This document shows, piece by piece, positions 14,455 through 21,127 of a stretch of DNA of 25,998 nucleotides. The notes under the pieces were generated by a model. That model was not told where the DNA came from, ran no database searches, and saw only the letters and a list, made by a program, of their open reading frames with translations. A program made the translations under genes and the position numbers. Source of the DNA: an uncultured Coriobacteriaceae bacterium. GTDB taxonomy: Bacteria > Actinomycetota > Coriobacteriia > Coriobacteriales > Atopobiaceae. Position 1 is the stretch's first letter, and the number at the start of each line of letters is the position of its first letter. The stretch spans positions 1 to 25,998 of the forward strand of contig UQSV01000024.1 in the NCBI GenBank assembly GCA_900543875.1, given 5' to 3'.

Positions 14455-15513
14455 ATGGACGGCGTGCTTTGTGGCCCAAGTGCTATCAAATATTGGCGGA
14501 TACCCCCGCAAGTACTTTCCCTGTGTCCGCCTCTGCCAATTGGCGATTTTGCTCGTTATAGGTCAGACTATCTTGAGCACCCGCTGGTTAAGGAAATCCT
14601 AGGTTTGCCGTTGAGTCGTTTGCTCGTGGGCGGCCGCCATCCTAACTCAACTTCGAATCTCACCAACCATGCTTGGTCTGGCCCACTGCCGCCTGGGGCG
14701 GTTGTGCAGAGCGAGCTTGGCCTTGAGGTTGCCTCGCCGGCGTTTACCCTGCTCACGCTGGCCAATCAGGTCTCCTACATCACGCTTGTGATGTGCGCCT
14801 ACGAGTTGTGCGGGTCCTTTGCCGTGTTCAAGCCATCGCCCCGAATCGAGGAGGCGCTGGCCAGCCCAAGGAATCATGCGGCGCTCAACATGTCTGGCGC
14901 CTGGGAGCGGGTATGCTCTGCGAGCGGGAAGGCCTCTAACCTTTGGAGCCGCGAGCCACTCATTGACATCGATGAACTGCGTAACTTCGCCGCGAACACG
15001 GATGGCATGCGAGGCCACCGTGCGCTGGTTCGCGCCGCCAATGATGTAAGGGGAGTTGCTGCCTCGCCCTTCGAGGTGCAGGCGGCGATGCTGCTCAGCC
15101 TCGATACGCGGCTGGGTGGCTGCGGCTTCAAGGACCTGCAGCTCAATCGCCGTATCTGGTTGAGCGTATCGGCTCGGGCTACATCGGGTCGCAGCTCCGC
15201 CATTGCCGATCTTTACTTTGAGGGCGAGGAGGGCGTTAAGCTCGACATCGAATGCCAGAGCCGCTTGATCCACAACAGCGCCCCGGCGGCAATTGAAGAC
15301 TCGAATCGCTCGCTTTCGCTGCAGATGATGGGCGTAACCGTTCTCCCCATCACGTTCGAGCAGGTCCATGACGAGAAACGCTTCGACAGACTTGCTGATC
15401 ACATCGCAAAGGTGCTGGGTAGGCGCCGTGCAAGGCGCTCCGAGCGTTATCGCGTTGTAGAGGTTGAGTTGCGCGCGCAAATCTTCTGCGACTGGAGCTG
15501 CCTCGTGGCCTAA
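14455..15513 (+). CDS. Coriobacterial-type protein with PD-(D/E)XK/Vsr-like C-terminal domain, function unknown
   Basis: A 352-residue protein. I recognise its layout from a family that recurs in Coriobacteriia genomes, but no function is established. Residues about 1-130 include a GPSAIKYWRIPP start, a WSGPLPPG motif (74-81) and SPAFTLLTLANQVSYITLVMCAYELCG (94-120). The C-terminal third resembles the DUF559/Vsr endonuclease fold: E207 in SPFEVQAAMLLSLDTRLGGCGF, D252 in IADLYF, E266-x-Q268 in LDIECQS, then a VTVLPIT strand and a basic tail. The usual lysine of the ExK motif is Q here. AGGAAGGGGG sets ATG 14455. GC is slightly lower than in neighbours. Its stop overlaps that of the convergent DUF2520 gene by 4 bp. 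The first half is reminiscent of AbiEi-like proteins, which I cannot confirm. Confidence 0.78.
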   Translation: MDGVLCGPSAIKYWRIPPQVLSLCPPLPIGDFARYRSDYLEHPLVKEILGLPLSRLLVGGRHPNSTSNLTNHAWSGPLPPGAVVQSELGLEVASPAFTLLTLANQVSYITLVMCAYELCGSFAVFKPSPRIEEALASPRNHAALNMSGAWERVCSASGKASNLWSREPLIDIDELRNFAANTDGMRGHRALVRAANDVRGVAASPFEVQAAMLLSLDTRLGGCGFKDLQLNRRIWLSVSARATSGRSSAIADLYFEGEEGVKLDIECQSRLIHNSAPAAIEDSNRSLSLQMMGVTVLPITFEQVHDEKRFDRLADHIAKVLGRRRARRSERYRVVEVELRAQIFCDWSCLVA

Positions 15514-16325
15514 CCCCGGCGTTTCGCAATCTCGCGGCAGCGCTGCGTAAGCAGCTCGTAGACCGCGCGCGTGTCGCTCCCAAGGCAGTCGAGGTGCCGC
15601 TCGATGGTGGCCTCGTCGCCGCGGGCGGCGGGGCCGGTAAGGGCGTCGGCGGGGCCGTCCTCGGCCACGTGGCGCGCGTTGCCCAGAAAGAGGGGAGCCA
15701 AGGCCCGCTCGGCGCCCGCTTGGTCAAAGCCGCAGGTCACAAGCTCAGAAACCGCCATGTCATAGAGGCCCACCACAAGGTTCGAGGCCATGACGGCGGC
15801 GGCGTGGTAGCGTGCCTTCTGCCCACCGTCGATCTTCACGACGGCGGCGCCAAGCTCGCCCGCGACGCTGCCGAGAAGGTCGCAGGCACACTCGTCGCCC
15901 TCAACGGCAAAGGTGCAGCTCGCAAGCTCGCGCCACGAGTCGAACCTGCTGCTCACGGCATAGAGGGGGTGCAGCGACGCCACGCAAGCCCCCGCCCCGC
16001 GGCACGCGTCCAGCGCGCTCGACGGCGTGGCGCCCGAGCAGTGCGCCACGATCTTGCCGGCCAGGTCGAGCCCGGCGAGCTCGCGACCCACCTCGGCGAT
16101 GGCCGCGTCGGGGGTCGTCACGAAGATGACGCTTGCGCTGCCCGCGCACTCCTCGAGCGGGTCAAACGCACGGCCGCCGGCAAAAGCCGCCGCCTCGCGG
16201 GCGCTCGACTCGCTGCGAGAGAAAAAGCCGGCAAGGCGGACGCGCTCGCTGTCCGCTAAAAAGCGGGCGAGCGAGCAGCCAACCTTGCCGGCTCCAATAA
16301 ACGCGATGTCAACGACGTTGTTCAC
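15510..16325 (-). CDS. Rossmann-like/DUF2520 oxidoreductase, candidate ketopantoate reductase
   Basis: A 271-residue NAD(P)-dependent reductase-like protein. N-terminal Rossmann motif GAGKVG (11-16), VTTPDAAI (70-77), HCSGATPSSALD (95-106) and LHPLYA (118-123), then a helical DUF2520-type C-terminal domain with K170-x3-H174 in GQKARYHAAAVMASN, as in beta-hydroxyacid dehydrogenase-like folds. It begins with GTG 16325, 6 nt past the panC stop, and is the third gene of panB-panC-X. No panE-type gene is seen in the window, and the step from ketopantoate to pantoate lies between PanB and PanC, so this is a good candidate for that enzyme. PanG-type alternative ketopantoate reductases are known. The function remains inference. 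Confidence 0.82.
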   Translation of the reverse strand: MNNVVDIAFIGAGKVGCSLARFLADSERVRLAGFFSRSESSAREAAAFAGGRAFDPLEECAGSASVIFVTTPDAAIAEVGRELAGLDLAGKIVAHCSGATPSSALDACRGAGACVASLHPLYAVSSRFDSWRELASCTFAVEGDECACDLLGSVAGELGAAVVKIDGGQKARYHAAAVMASNLVVGLYDMAVSELVTCGFDQAGAERALAPLFLGNARHVAEDGPADALTGPAARGDEATIERHLDCLGSDTRAVYELLTQRCREIAKRRG

Positions 16326-16331
16326 GCGAAC

Positions 16332-17234
16332 CTAGTCGTTGCAGCCGCAGCCGCAGGAGTTGCAGCCGCAATCGCAGCCGTGCCCTTCCGGCTCGTAGAT
16401 GAAGTTGTCGATGAGGCGGGTCTTGCCAATGTAGACGGCCATGGCGCACAGCACAGGCGCGTCCTCGATGCGCTCGATCTGCACGATGTTCTCGAAGTCG
16501 ACCATCTTGACGTAGTCGATCTTGGCGAGCGGCTCGGCCTCGATGATGGCGCGCATGGCGTCAAGCACGGTCTTGGCGTCGCGCTCGCCGGCCTCGACCA
16601 TGCGCTGGCCGGCAAAGACGGCGCGCGACAGGCACAGGGCCGCGGTGCGCTCCTCGGGCGAGAGGTAGGTGTTGCGCGAGCTCTTGGCCAGGCCGTCCTC
16701 CTCGCGGACGATGGGGCAGCCCACGATCTTGATACCAAAGTTGAGGTCGCGCACCATGCGGCGGATGACGGCGAGCTGCTGGGCGTCCTTCTGGCCAAAG
16801 TAGGCGCGGTCGGGCGTCACGATGTTGAACAGCTTGGAGACGACGGTGCACACGCCGCGGAAGTGGATCGGGCGGGTGAGGCCGCACAGCTCGTGCGTGA
16901 GCTCGTCCATGTTGACGTAGGTGCAGGCGTTGGGCGCGTACATCTCGCTGGGCTCGGGGTGGAAGACCAGCGCGGCGCCGGCCTCCTCGCACAGCTTGCA
17001 GTCGCGCTCAAAGTCGCGCGGGTAGCTCTCGAGGTCCTCGTTGGGGCCAAACTGCGTGGGGTTCACGAAGTCGGAGACAACGACGCGGTCGTTCTCGGCG
17101 GCGGCGCGCACGATCAGGCTCTTGTGGCCCTCGTGCAGAAAGCCCATGGTGGGAACGAGGCCCACGGTGAGACCCGCGCGCTTCCACTCCCTGACCTGCT
17201 CGCGAACCTCGGCGACGGTGGTGACTGCCTGCAT
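16332..17234 (-). CDS. panC: Pantothenate synthetase (pantoate--beta-alanine ligase) with Cys-rich tail
   Basis: Joins pantoate and beta-alanine using ATP. 300 residues; family members are about 280. HUP-type nucleotidyltransferase motifs: PTMGFLHEGHKSL (H34, H37), VNPTQFGPNEDL (58-69), GQKDAQQLAVIRRM (147-160) and KSSRN (184-188). The C-terminus is unusual: after DNFIYEPEGHG comes a tail with six cysteines, C287, C289, C291, C294, C296 and C298, looking like a metal-binding appendage not needed for the ligase fold. The ATG overlaps the panB stop by one base (TAATG), with AGGAGGAAC at 17241-17249 inside panB. Longer upstream frame extension is panB shadow. Confidence 0.95.
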   Translation of the reverse strand: MQAVTTVAEVREQVREWKRAGLTVGLVPTMGFLHEGHKSLIVRAAAENDRVVVSDFVNPTQFGPNEDLESYPRDFERDCKLCEEAGAALVFHPEPSEMYAPNACTYVNMDELTHELCGLTRPIHFRGVCTVVSKLFNIVTPDRAYFGQKDAQQLAVIRRMVRDLNFGIKIVGCPIVREEDGLAKSSRNTYLSPEERTAALCLSRAVFAGQRMVEAGERDAKTVLDAMRAIIEAEPLAKIDYVKMVDFENIVQIERIEDAPVLCAMAVYIGKTRLIDNFIYEPEGHGCDCGCNSCGCGCND

Positions 17235-18079
17235 TAGTTGTTCCTCCTGATCTGGTCCATGACCTCGGGGTCGATCTTGAATCCGTTCTCGATGGCGGGG
17301 AAGCTGCCGTCCTGCACGGCGGCGGCGTAGGCCTCGTAGCCCTCGCGCATGGCATCTCCCACCTGGGCAAACTGGCGCACGAACTTGGGCTTGAACCCGC
17401 CGGCCGTCATGCCGAGAAGGTCCTGCGCCACCAGCACCTGGCCGTCGCAGCCCGCGCCCGCGCCAATGCCAATCGTGAAGCAGTGGGTGAGCTTGGACGT
17501 GATGAACTCGGCGAGGTCGCGCGGGACGCACTCGAGCACCACGGCGAACGCGCCGGCGCGCTCGACGGCCAGGGCGTCATCGACGATGCGCTGGGCGTTC
17601 TCGGCGCTCTTGCCCTGCACCTTGAAGCCGCCAAAGGAGTTGGCGCTCTGCGGGGTCATTCCCACGTGGCCCACCACGGGGATGCCGCTCTCGACGATGG
17701 CGTGGATGGTCTCCTCGCAACGCACGCCGCCCTCGAGCTTGACGGCCTGGCAGCGGCCCTCCTTCATGAGGCGGCCGGCGTTGCGCAGGCCCTCCTCGAC
17801 GCTGGCCTGGTACGACATGAACGGCATGTCGCCCACGACGAACGTGTCGCTCGTGGCGCGCGTGACGGCGCGGGTGTGGTGGATCATGTCGTCCATGGTC
17901 ACGGGGATGGTGTCCTCGTAGCCAAGCATGGTCATGCCAAGCGAGTCGCCCACCAAGATCATGTTGATGCCTGCGGCCTCGACGATGCTGGCCATCGTGT
18001 AGTCGTAGCTGGTGACCATCGTCACCTTTTGGCCCTCGGCAACCTGCTTGGCGAGGGTGAGAACCGTGTTCTTTGCCAT
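17234..18079 (-). CDS. panB: 3-methyl-2-oxobutanoate hydroxymethyltransferase
   Basis: First committed step of pantothenate synthesis: transfers a hydroxymethyl group from methylene-tetrahydrofolate to ketoisovalerate. 281 residues, full length. Metal ligands D45 in LVGDSLGM and D84 in VVGDMPF, K114 and E116 in VKLEGG, HVGMTPQS (138-145) and catalytic E183 in VLECVP are all present. AAAGGAAG at 18083-18090 fixes ATG 18079; an upstream frame extension (MPAARRPPP...) lacks a site and covers a leader hairpin. It heads a panB-panC-DUF2520 operon with one-base overlap to panC. Confidence 0.96.
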   Translation of the reverse strand: MAKNTVLTLAKQVAEGQKVTMVTSYDYTMASIVEAAGINMILVGDSLGMTMLGYEDTIPVTMDDMIHHTRAVTRATSDTFVVGDMPFMSYQASVEEGLRNAGRLMKEGRCQAVKLEGGVRCEETIHAIVESGIPVVGHVGMTPQSANSFGGFKVQGKSAENAQRIVDDALAVERAGAFAVVLECVPRDLAEFITSKLTHCFTIGIGAGAGCDGQVLVAQDLLGMTAGGFKPKFVRQFAQVGDAMREGYEAYAAAVQDGSFPAIENGFKIDPEVMDQIRRNN

Positions 18080-18123
18080 GTGCTTCCTTTCGCGCCCGGG
18101 TTGCGGGGGAGGGCGCCTTGCGG

Positions 18124-18155
18124 CCGGCATGGTGCCGGTCCAAATGTCTATTGTA
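18124..18155 (-). promoter_or_regulatory. Possible panB promoter -10 and leader hairpin
   Basis: On the minus strand TACAAT (18155-18150) is a good -10, but no clear -35 lies at the expected distance. Between it and the ribosome binding site is a short stem, ccggca-cca-tgccgg (about 18138-18124). Only suggestive. Confidence 0.3.
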
Positions 18156-18169
18156 GGCTGTTCAAGCGC

Positions 18170-18589
18170 CTAGAGGTGCATATCTTCGAAGACGTCGCTC
18201 CAGGAGAGGCCCAGCGAGCGCACGACCTCGAGGTCCGCCGCGAGCCAGTCGACGCTAAGCAGGCTGTCGCGGTCGAGCCAGCGCAGGGCCTCGTGGTCGA
18301 GCATCTGGAGCTCGGTTTCCGGGGGGACGGGAGCGCAGAAGACGTCCATGGTGATGGAGAACTCGGGGTAGTCGTCGCGCACGGTCGAGAAGGGCCAGAG
18401 TACTCCGAGCTCGATGCCCAGCTCCTCGCGGATCTCGCGGCGGCAGGCCTGCTCGGCAGACTCGCCGGGCTCGAGCTTGCCGCCGGGCAGCTCCCAGCCG
18501 TCCTTCATGCCGTGGCTGCGCTGGGCTGCCAGGATGCGGTCGTCGCGAACGATGATCGCGGCTGCCACGTGCAGGTTGTCGTTGGGCAT
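18170..18589 (-). CDS. Nudix hydrolase, MutT/CTP pyrophosphohydrolase-like
   Basis: A 139-residue Nudix protein that likely hydrolyses a nucleoside triphosphate or other nucleoside diphosphate derivative to monophosphate and pyrophosphate. The Nudix box is complete: G-x5-E-x7-REIREELGIEL, starting GGKLEPGES near residue 36. The early VAAAIIVRDDRILAAQRSHG strand and WELPGG are typical of MutT-like enzymes that clean oxidised or modified nucleotides, but substrate cannot be assigned. A GAGGC site precedes ATG 18589. It lies 90 nt upstream of panB on the same strand and may share transcription, although a -10-like sequence sits between them. Confidence 0.92.
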   Translation of the reverse strand: MPNDNLHVAAAIIVRDDRILAAQRSHGMKDGWELPGGKLEPGESAEQACRREIREELGIELGVLWPFSTVRDDYPEFSITMDVFCAPVPPETELQMLDHEALRWLDRDSLLSVDWLAADLEVVRSLGLSWSDVFEDMHL

Positions 18590-18663
18590 GGTGCCTCGCT
18601 TTCTGGGCCGCCTCGCGGCCGCGTGGGTGTCGCGTGGATTGTACCCATGTTGGGCCCGTGGCC

Positions 18664-18807
18664 GTGAATAAAGCTGCCGGGAAGAACCCGGCCGATAAAC
18701 GCGCTACCGAGAAGGACGTGGCCGAGAAGAGCGCTGCCGAGAAAAGCGCCCGAAAGCGCGCCACCAACAAGGCCTACCGCGCGTCCAGGCCCATCTGCAG
18801 CAGGTAG
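18664..18807 (+). CDS. Candidate micro-ORF encoding a Lys/Ala pentapeptide-repeat basic peptide
   Basis: A 47-codon frame from GTG 18664 (or GTG 18658) on the plus strand. It reads as degenerate pentapeptides of pattern (A/P/V)(A/T)(E/D/G)K(S/N/D/R): AAGKN, PADKR, ATEKD, VAEKS, AAEKS, followed by ARKR and ATNKAYR. The style resembles bacterial histone H1-like tails. There is no good ribosome binding site, the 3' part overlaps the antiporter gene on the other strand (from 18774), and the repeat may instead be a DNA-level 15-bp minisatellite. The rest of the gap between Nudix and antiporter genes (18590-18663) holds nothing clear. Confidence 0.3.
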   Translation: MNKAAGKNPADKRATEKDVAEKSAAEKSARKRATNKAYRASRPICSR

Positions 18808-20804
18808 ACCTCCTCGCGCAGCTCGCGGGCGCCGACGCGGGAAAGCTCGCCGGCCTCGTGCAACTCGCGGATCTGCTCGAGCTCAAAGGCAAGCGCCTCG
18901 GCCTCGATCTCGCGGCACTGGGCCTGAACGCGGGCGCGCCACTCCGCGCGGGACGACCCACTGCGCACGTTGGCCGTGGCGGCTAGCTGGGCGCGGTGTT
19001 CGCCCACGATGATGCGGGCCGCGAGCCGTTGCTCGTCAGAGAGCTCGGGTGCCCAGGCGCGCAGCTGGTCGATGGCGTGGCGCTCGGTTGCGGCGTGAAG
19101 GCTTGCGAGCTGCTCGCGCTCGGCGTCGTCGGCACGGCTGGCCATGGCGCGCACCAGGCGCGCCGCGTGCGCCCGCCGCCTGCCGCGTCCTCCGCTCACG
19201 CCGCGGTGCAGCTCGTAGGTGCTCTGCAGGCTCTCTAGGGCCTCCAGGTAGCGCTCGGCCACGTTGCGGTCCGCGCTACCTGCGTCGATTTGCTCGTGCA
19301 CAAAGGCAATCTGCGCCTCGATGACGCGCAGGCGCAGCTCGATCATCGTTGCGGTCGAGGCCTCGCGCTCGAGGGTGGCGTCGAGCCGCTCGCGGAAGGA
19401 GCGGGCCGCCAGGCGCGTGGCCGCTGCCGTCTCACGCGGGGTGCCGTGGCTGGCCTCGCCCTGCTCAATGTGGGCGATGGTGCGGCGCAGGACCTCGGCG
19501 CGGGCGCGCGTGAGGGCTGCCTCGGCCTGGGTCGTGTCGGGGGCGGGGGCAAGCAGGGGTACGAGGAAGTTTGCCAGCACCAGGGTGAGGACGATGACCC
19601 CCGAGGCTACGAAGATGAGCAGGCTGCGCTGGGGAAACGCGGTGCCCCCGGCCGTGAGGTAGGGCAGGGTGAGCATGATCGAGAGAGTCACGGCGCCCTT
19701 GGGCCCGCTGAGGGTCGTGACGAGGGCGCTACGCAGCAGGCGCTGCCAGTTGTGGGCCTGGTCGTCGTTGGCATGGCGGGCGCGGTGGATGCGCTCGAGT
19801 GCGAGCACCCAGAGGAGGCGCGCGCCCACCACAAGCACGCAAACCAGCAGCACAAGGCCGCAGAGCCGGGCAAAGTCCGCGCCCTGGGCCGTGCGCAGGG
19901 TGGGGGCGATGGTGCTCGGGAGCTTCATGCCCAGGAGCACGAAGACCGTGCCATTGATGATGAAGGTGAGGAGCTCCCAGACGCTCTCGGAGGCCAGGGC
20001 GTGGCGCGAAGACTCGGCCGTGAGGCGGCCTGGATTGAAGCGCATGAGCAGACCCGCGGCAACGACGGCCAGGATGCCGCTCGTGTGCAGGGCCTCGGCG
20101 GCGAGGAAGGTCACGAAGGGCGTGCAGACCTCGAAGAGCACGTGCTCGGTGGGGGTCTCGAGGCCAAGGGCGCGGATGCGGCCCACGAGCAGGGTGATGA
20201 CGAGGGCGCAGGCGAGGCCCACGGCGATTCCGCCAAAGAAGTCGGCGAGGAAGGTTGCGCTTGCTCGAGCGAGCGAGAAGGACCCGGTTGCCGCTGCGGC
20301 CACGGCAAACTCGAAGCAGACGACGCCCGAGGCGTCGTTGAAGAGGGCCTCGCCCGAGAGCAGCGACTTCTGGCGCTTGGTGAGGGTGACGTCTGCTCCC
20401 AGGGCGGCGACGGCCGCGGCGTCGGTGGGGCCAAGGGCAGCGCCCAGGGCAAAGGCCGCGGCGAAGGGAATCGCGGGGTCGGCGAGGTGGAGGGTGGCGC
20501 CCACGACGAGGGTGGTCACGATCACAAGGCCAATCGCGAGGGAGGCCACCGGGGCCCAGGCGCGTAGGAGCTCGGCCTTGTCCGCGTGACGCGACTCCTC
20601 AAAGAGCAAGGGAGCGATGAACAGGACGAGGAAGAGCTCGGGGTCGCGAAAGATTTGCGTGGGGTCGGTCGTGATGAGGCAGCCCACGGCGGCACCCAGG
20701 GCAATCTGCACGAGCGGCAGCGAGACGCGGGGCAGTACCTGGGCAAATGCGCTTGAGGCAAGAAGGCAGCCTAGCAGCAGGAGAATGATCTCGAACGACG
20801 ACAT
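18774..20804 (-). CDS. Na+/H+ antiporter, CPA1 (NhaP) family, with long cytosolic C-terminus
   Basis: A 676-residue monovalent cation/proton antiporter of the cytoplasmic membrane. Residues 1 to about 425 hold the transport domain with around 12 hydrophobic spans; diagnostic motifs are FIAPLLFEESRHADK (62-76), LGPTDAAAVAALG (124-136) and the ion-binding GEALFNDASGVV (151-162, N156-D157). Residues about 430-676 are hydrophilic, rich in Arg, Glu and Ala, and largely coiled-coil-like, without a recognisable TrkA-C or cNMP domain. It is probably pH or Na+ homeostasis. AAAGGAAT upstream sets ATG 20804; the longer frame from 20915 has no site. The nearest gene upstream on this strand is the 53-residue protein, behind a probable terminator. 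Confidence 0.92.
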   Translation of the reverse strand: MSSFEIILLLLGCLLASSAFAQVLPRVSLPLVQIALGAAVGCLITTDPTQIFRDPELFLVLFIAPLLFEESRHADKAELLRAWAPVASLAIGLVIVTTLVVGATLHLADPAIPFAAAFALGAALGPTDAAAVAALGADVTLTKRQKSLLSGEALFNDASGVVCFEFAVAAAATGSFSLARASATFLADFFGGIAVGLACALVITLLVGRIRALGLETPTEHVLFEVCTPFVTFLAAEALHTSGILAVVAAGLLMRFNPGRLTAESSRHALASESVWELLTFIINGTVFVLLGMKLPSTIAPTLRTAQGADFARLCGLVLLVCVLVVGARLLWVLALERIHRARHANDDQAHNWQRLLRSALVTTLSGPKGAVTLSIMLTLPYLTAGGTAFPQRSLLIFVASGVIVLTLVLANFLVPLLAPAPDTTQAEAALTRARAEVLRRTIAHIEQGEASHGTPRETAAATRLAARSFRERLDATLEREASTATMIELRLRVIEAQIAFVHEQIDAGSADRNVAERYLEALESLQSTYELHRGVSGGRGRRRAHAARLVRAMASRADDAEREQLASLHAATERHAIDQLRAWAPELSDEQRLAARIIVGEHRAQLAATANVRSGSSRAEWRARVQAQCREIEAEALAFELEQIRELHEAGELSRVGARELREEVYLLQMGLDAR

Positions 20805-20867
20805 GCGATTCCTTTGGGGCGGGTTGGCATCGGGGGCGATTGCGCCCGTGCCTAGTATCTCATGCGC

Positions 20868-20906
20868 AAGAAGGGCGGCCCGTCCCAACGCGTGGGGCGA
20901 GCCGCC
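20868..20906 (-). terminator. Probable terminator downstream of the small protein gene
   Basis: Stem of 13 pairs with one mismatch: 20874-20887 with 20893-20906, 5-nt loop (20888-20892). On the minus strand it is followed by cTTCTTgc, a weak T tract. It lies 17 nt after the stop of the 53-residue gene and would separate the methyltransferase unit from the antiporter gene. Confidence 0.5.
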
Positions 20907-20923
20907 AACGGGCACGTTTGATT

Positions 20924-21085
20924 TTAGTTTTGGGCGAGAAGGGCCTTGGCGTCTTCTAGCTGATCTGCGAGCTCTTCGGCGGCGGAGTAGGCGCCATCCG
21001 TGTCGTCAGATTCTGCAAGCTCCATAATCTGCCGGGCCTTCTCGATGGCTTCGTTGAGTTGGGCGATAAGGTCGTGACTGGCCAT
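20924..21085 (-). CDS. 53-residue acidic helical protein of unknown function, in the restriction-modification island
   Basis: Begins MASHDLIAQLNEAIEKARQI, continues through SDDTDGAYSAAEELADQLEDAKALLAQN. It is predicted to be two amphipathic helices around an Asp-rich turn, with no membrane span, HTH or cysteine. ATG 21085 has GGAG about 6 nt upstream; a TTG at 21109 would add 8 residues without a site. It starts 42 nt after the methyltransferase stop on the same strand and is probably co-transcribed. It is not a recognisable C-protein (controller) since those are HTH proteins. No function can be assigned. Confidence 0.65.
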   Translation of the reverse strand: MASHDLIAQLNEAIEKARQIMELAESDDTDGAYSAAEELADQLEDAKALLAQN

Positions 21086-21127
21086 GTATGCTCCAATCCG
21101 AGAAACCAATATGTTGCTGGTAGATAC

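Noticed and set aside
15470..15481. 12-bp palindrome ttgcgcgcgcaa near the convergent stops as a terminator
   Set aside because: It is self-complementary without a loop or a T run, and lies inside coding sequence; alternating GC of this kind is common at this base composition.
18255..18770. 171-codon minus-strand frame overlapping the Nudix gene
   Set aside because: The C-terminal two thirds are out of frame with the Nudix protein, whose box and start site are clear; the N-terminal repeat is the complement of the Lys/Ala repeat.
19290..20567. 425-codon open frame antisense to the antiporter gene
   Set aside because: Gly/Glu-rich shadow of the transmembrane-coding strand, with no recognisable feature.
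20924..21085. Restriction-modification controller (C) protein
   Set aside because: C proteins are compact helix-turn-helix regulators; this sequence is acidic, with no HTH pattern, and lies downstream of the methyltransferase gene.
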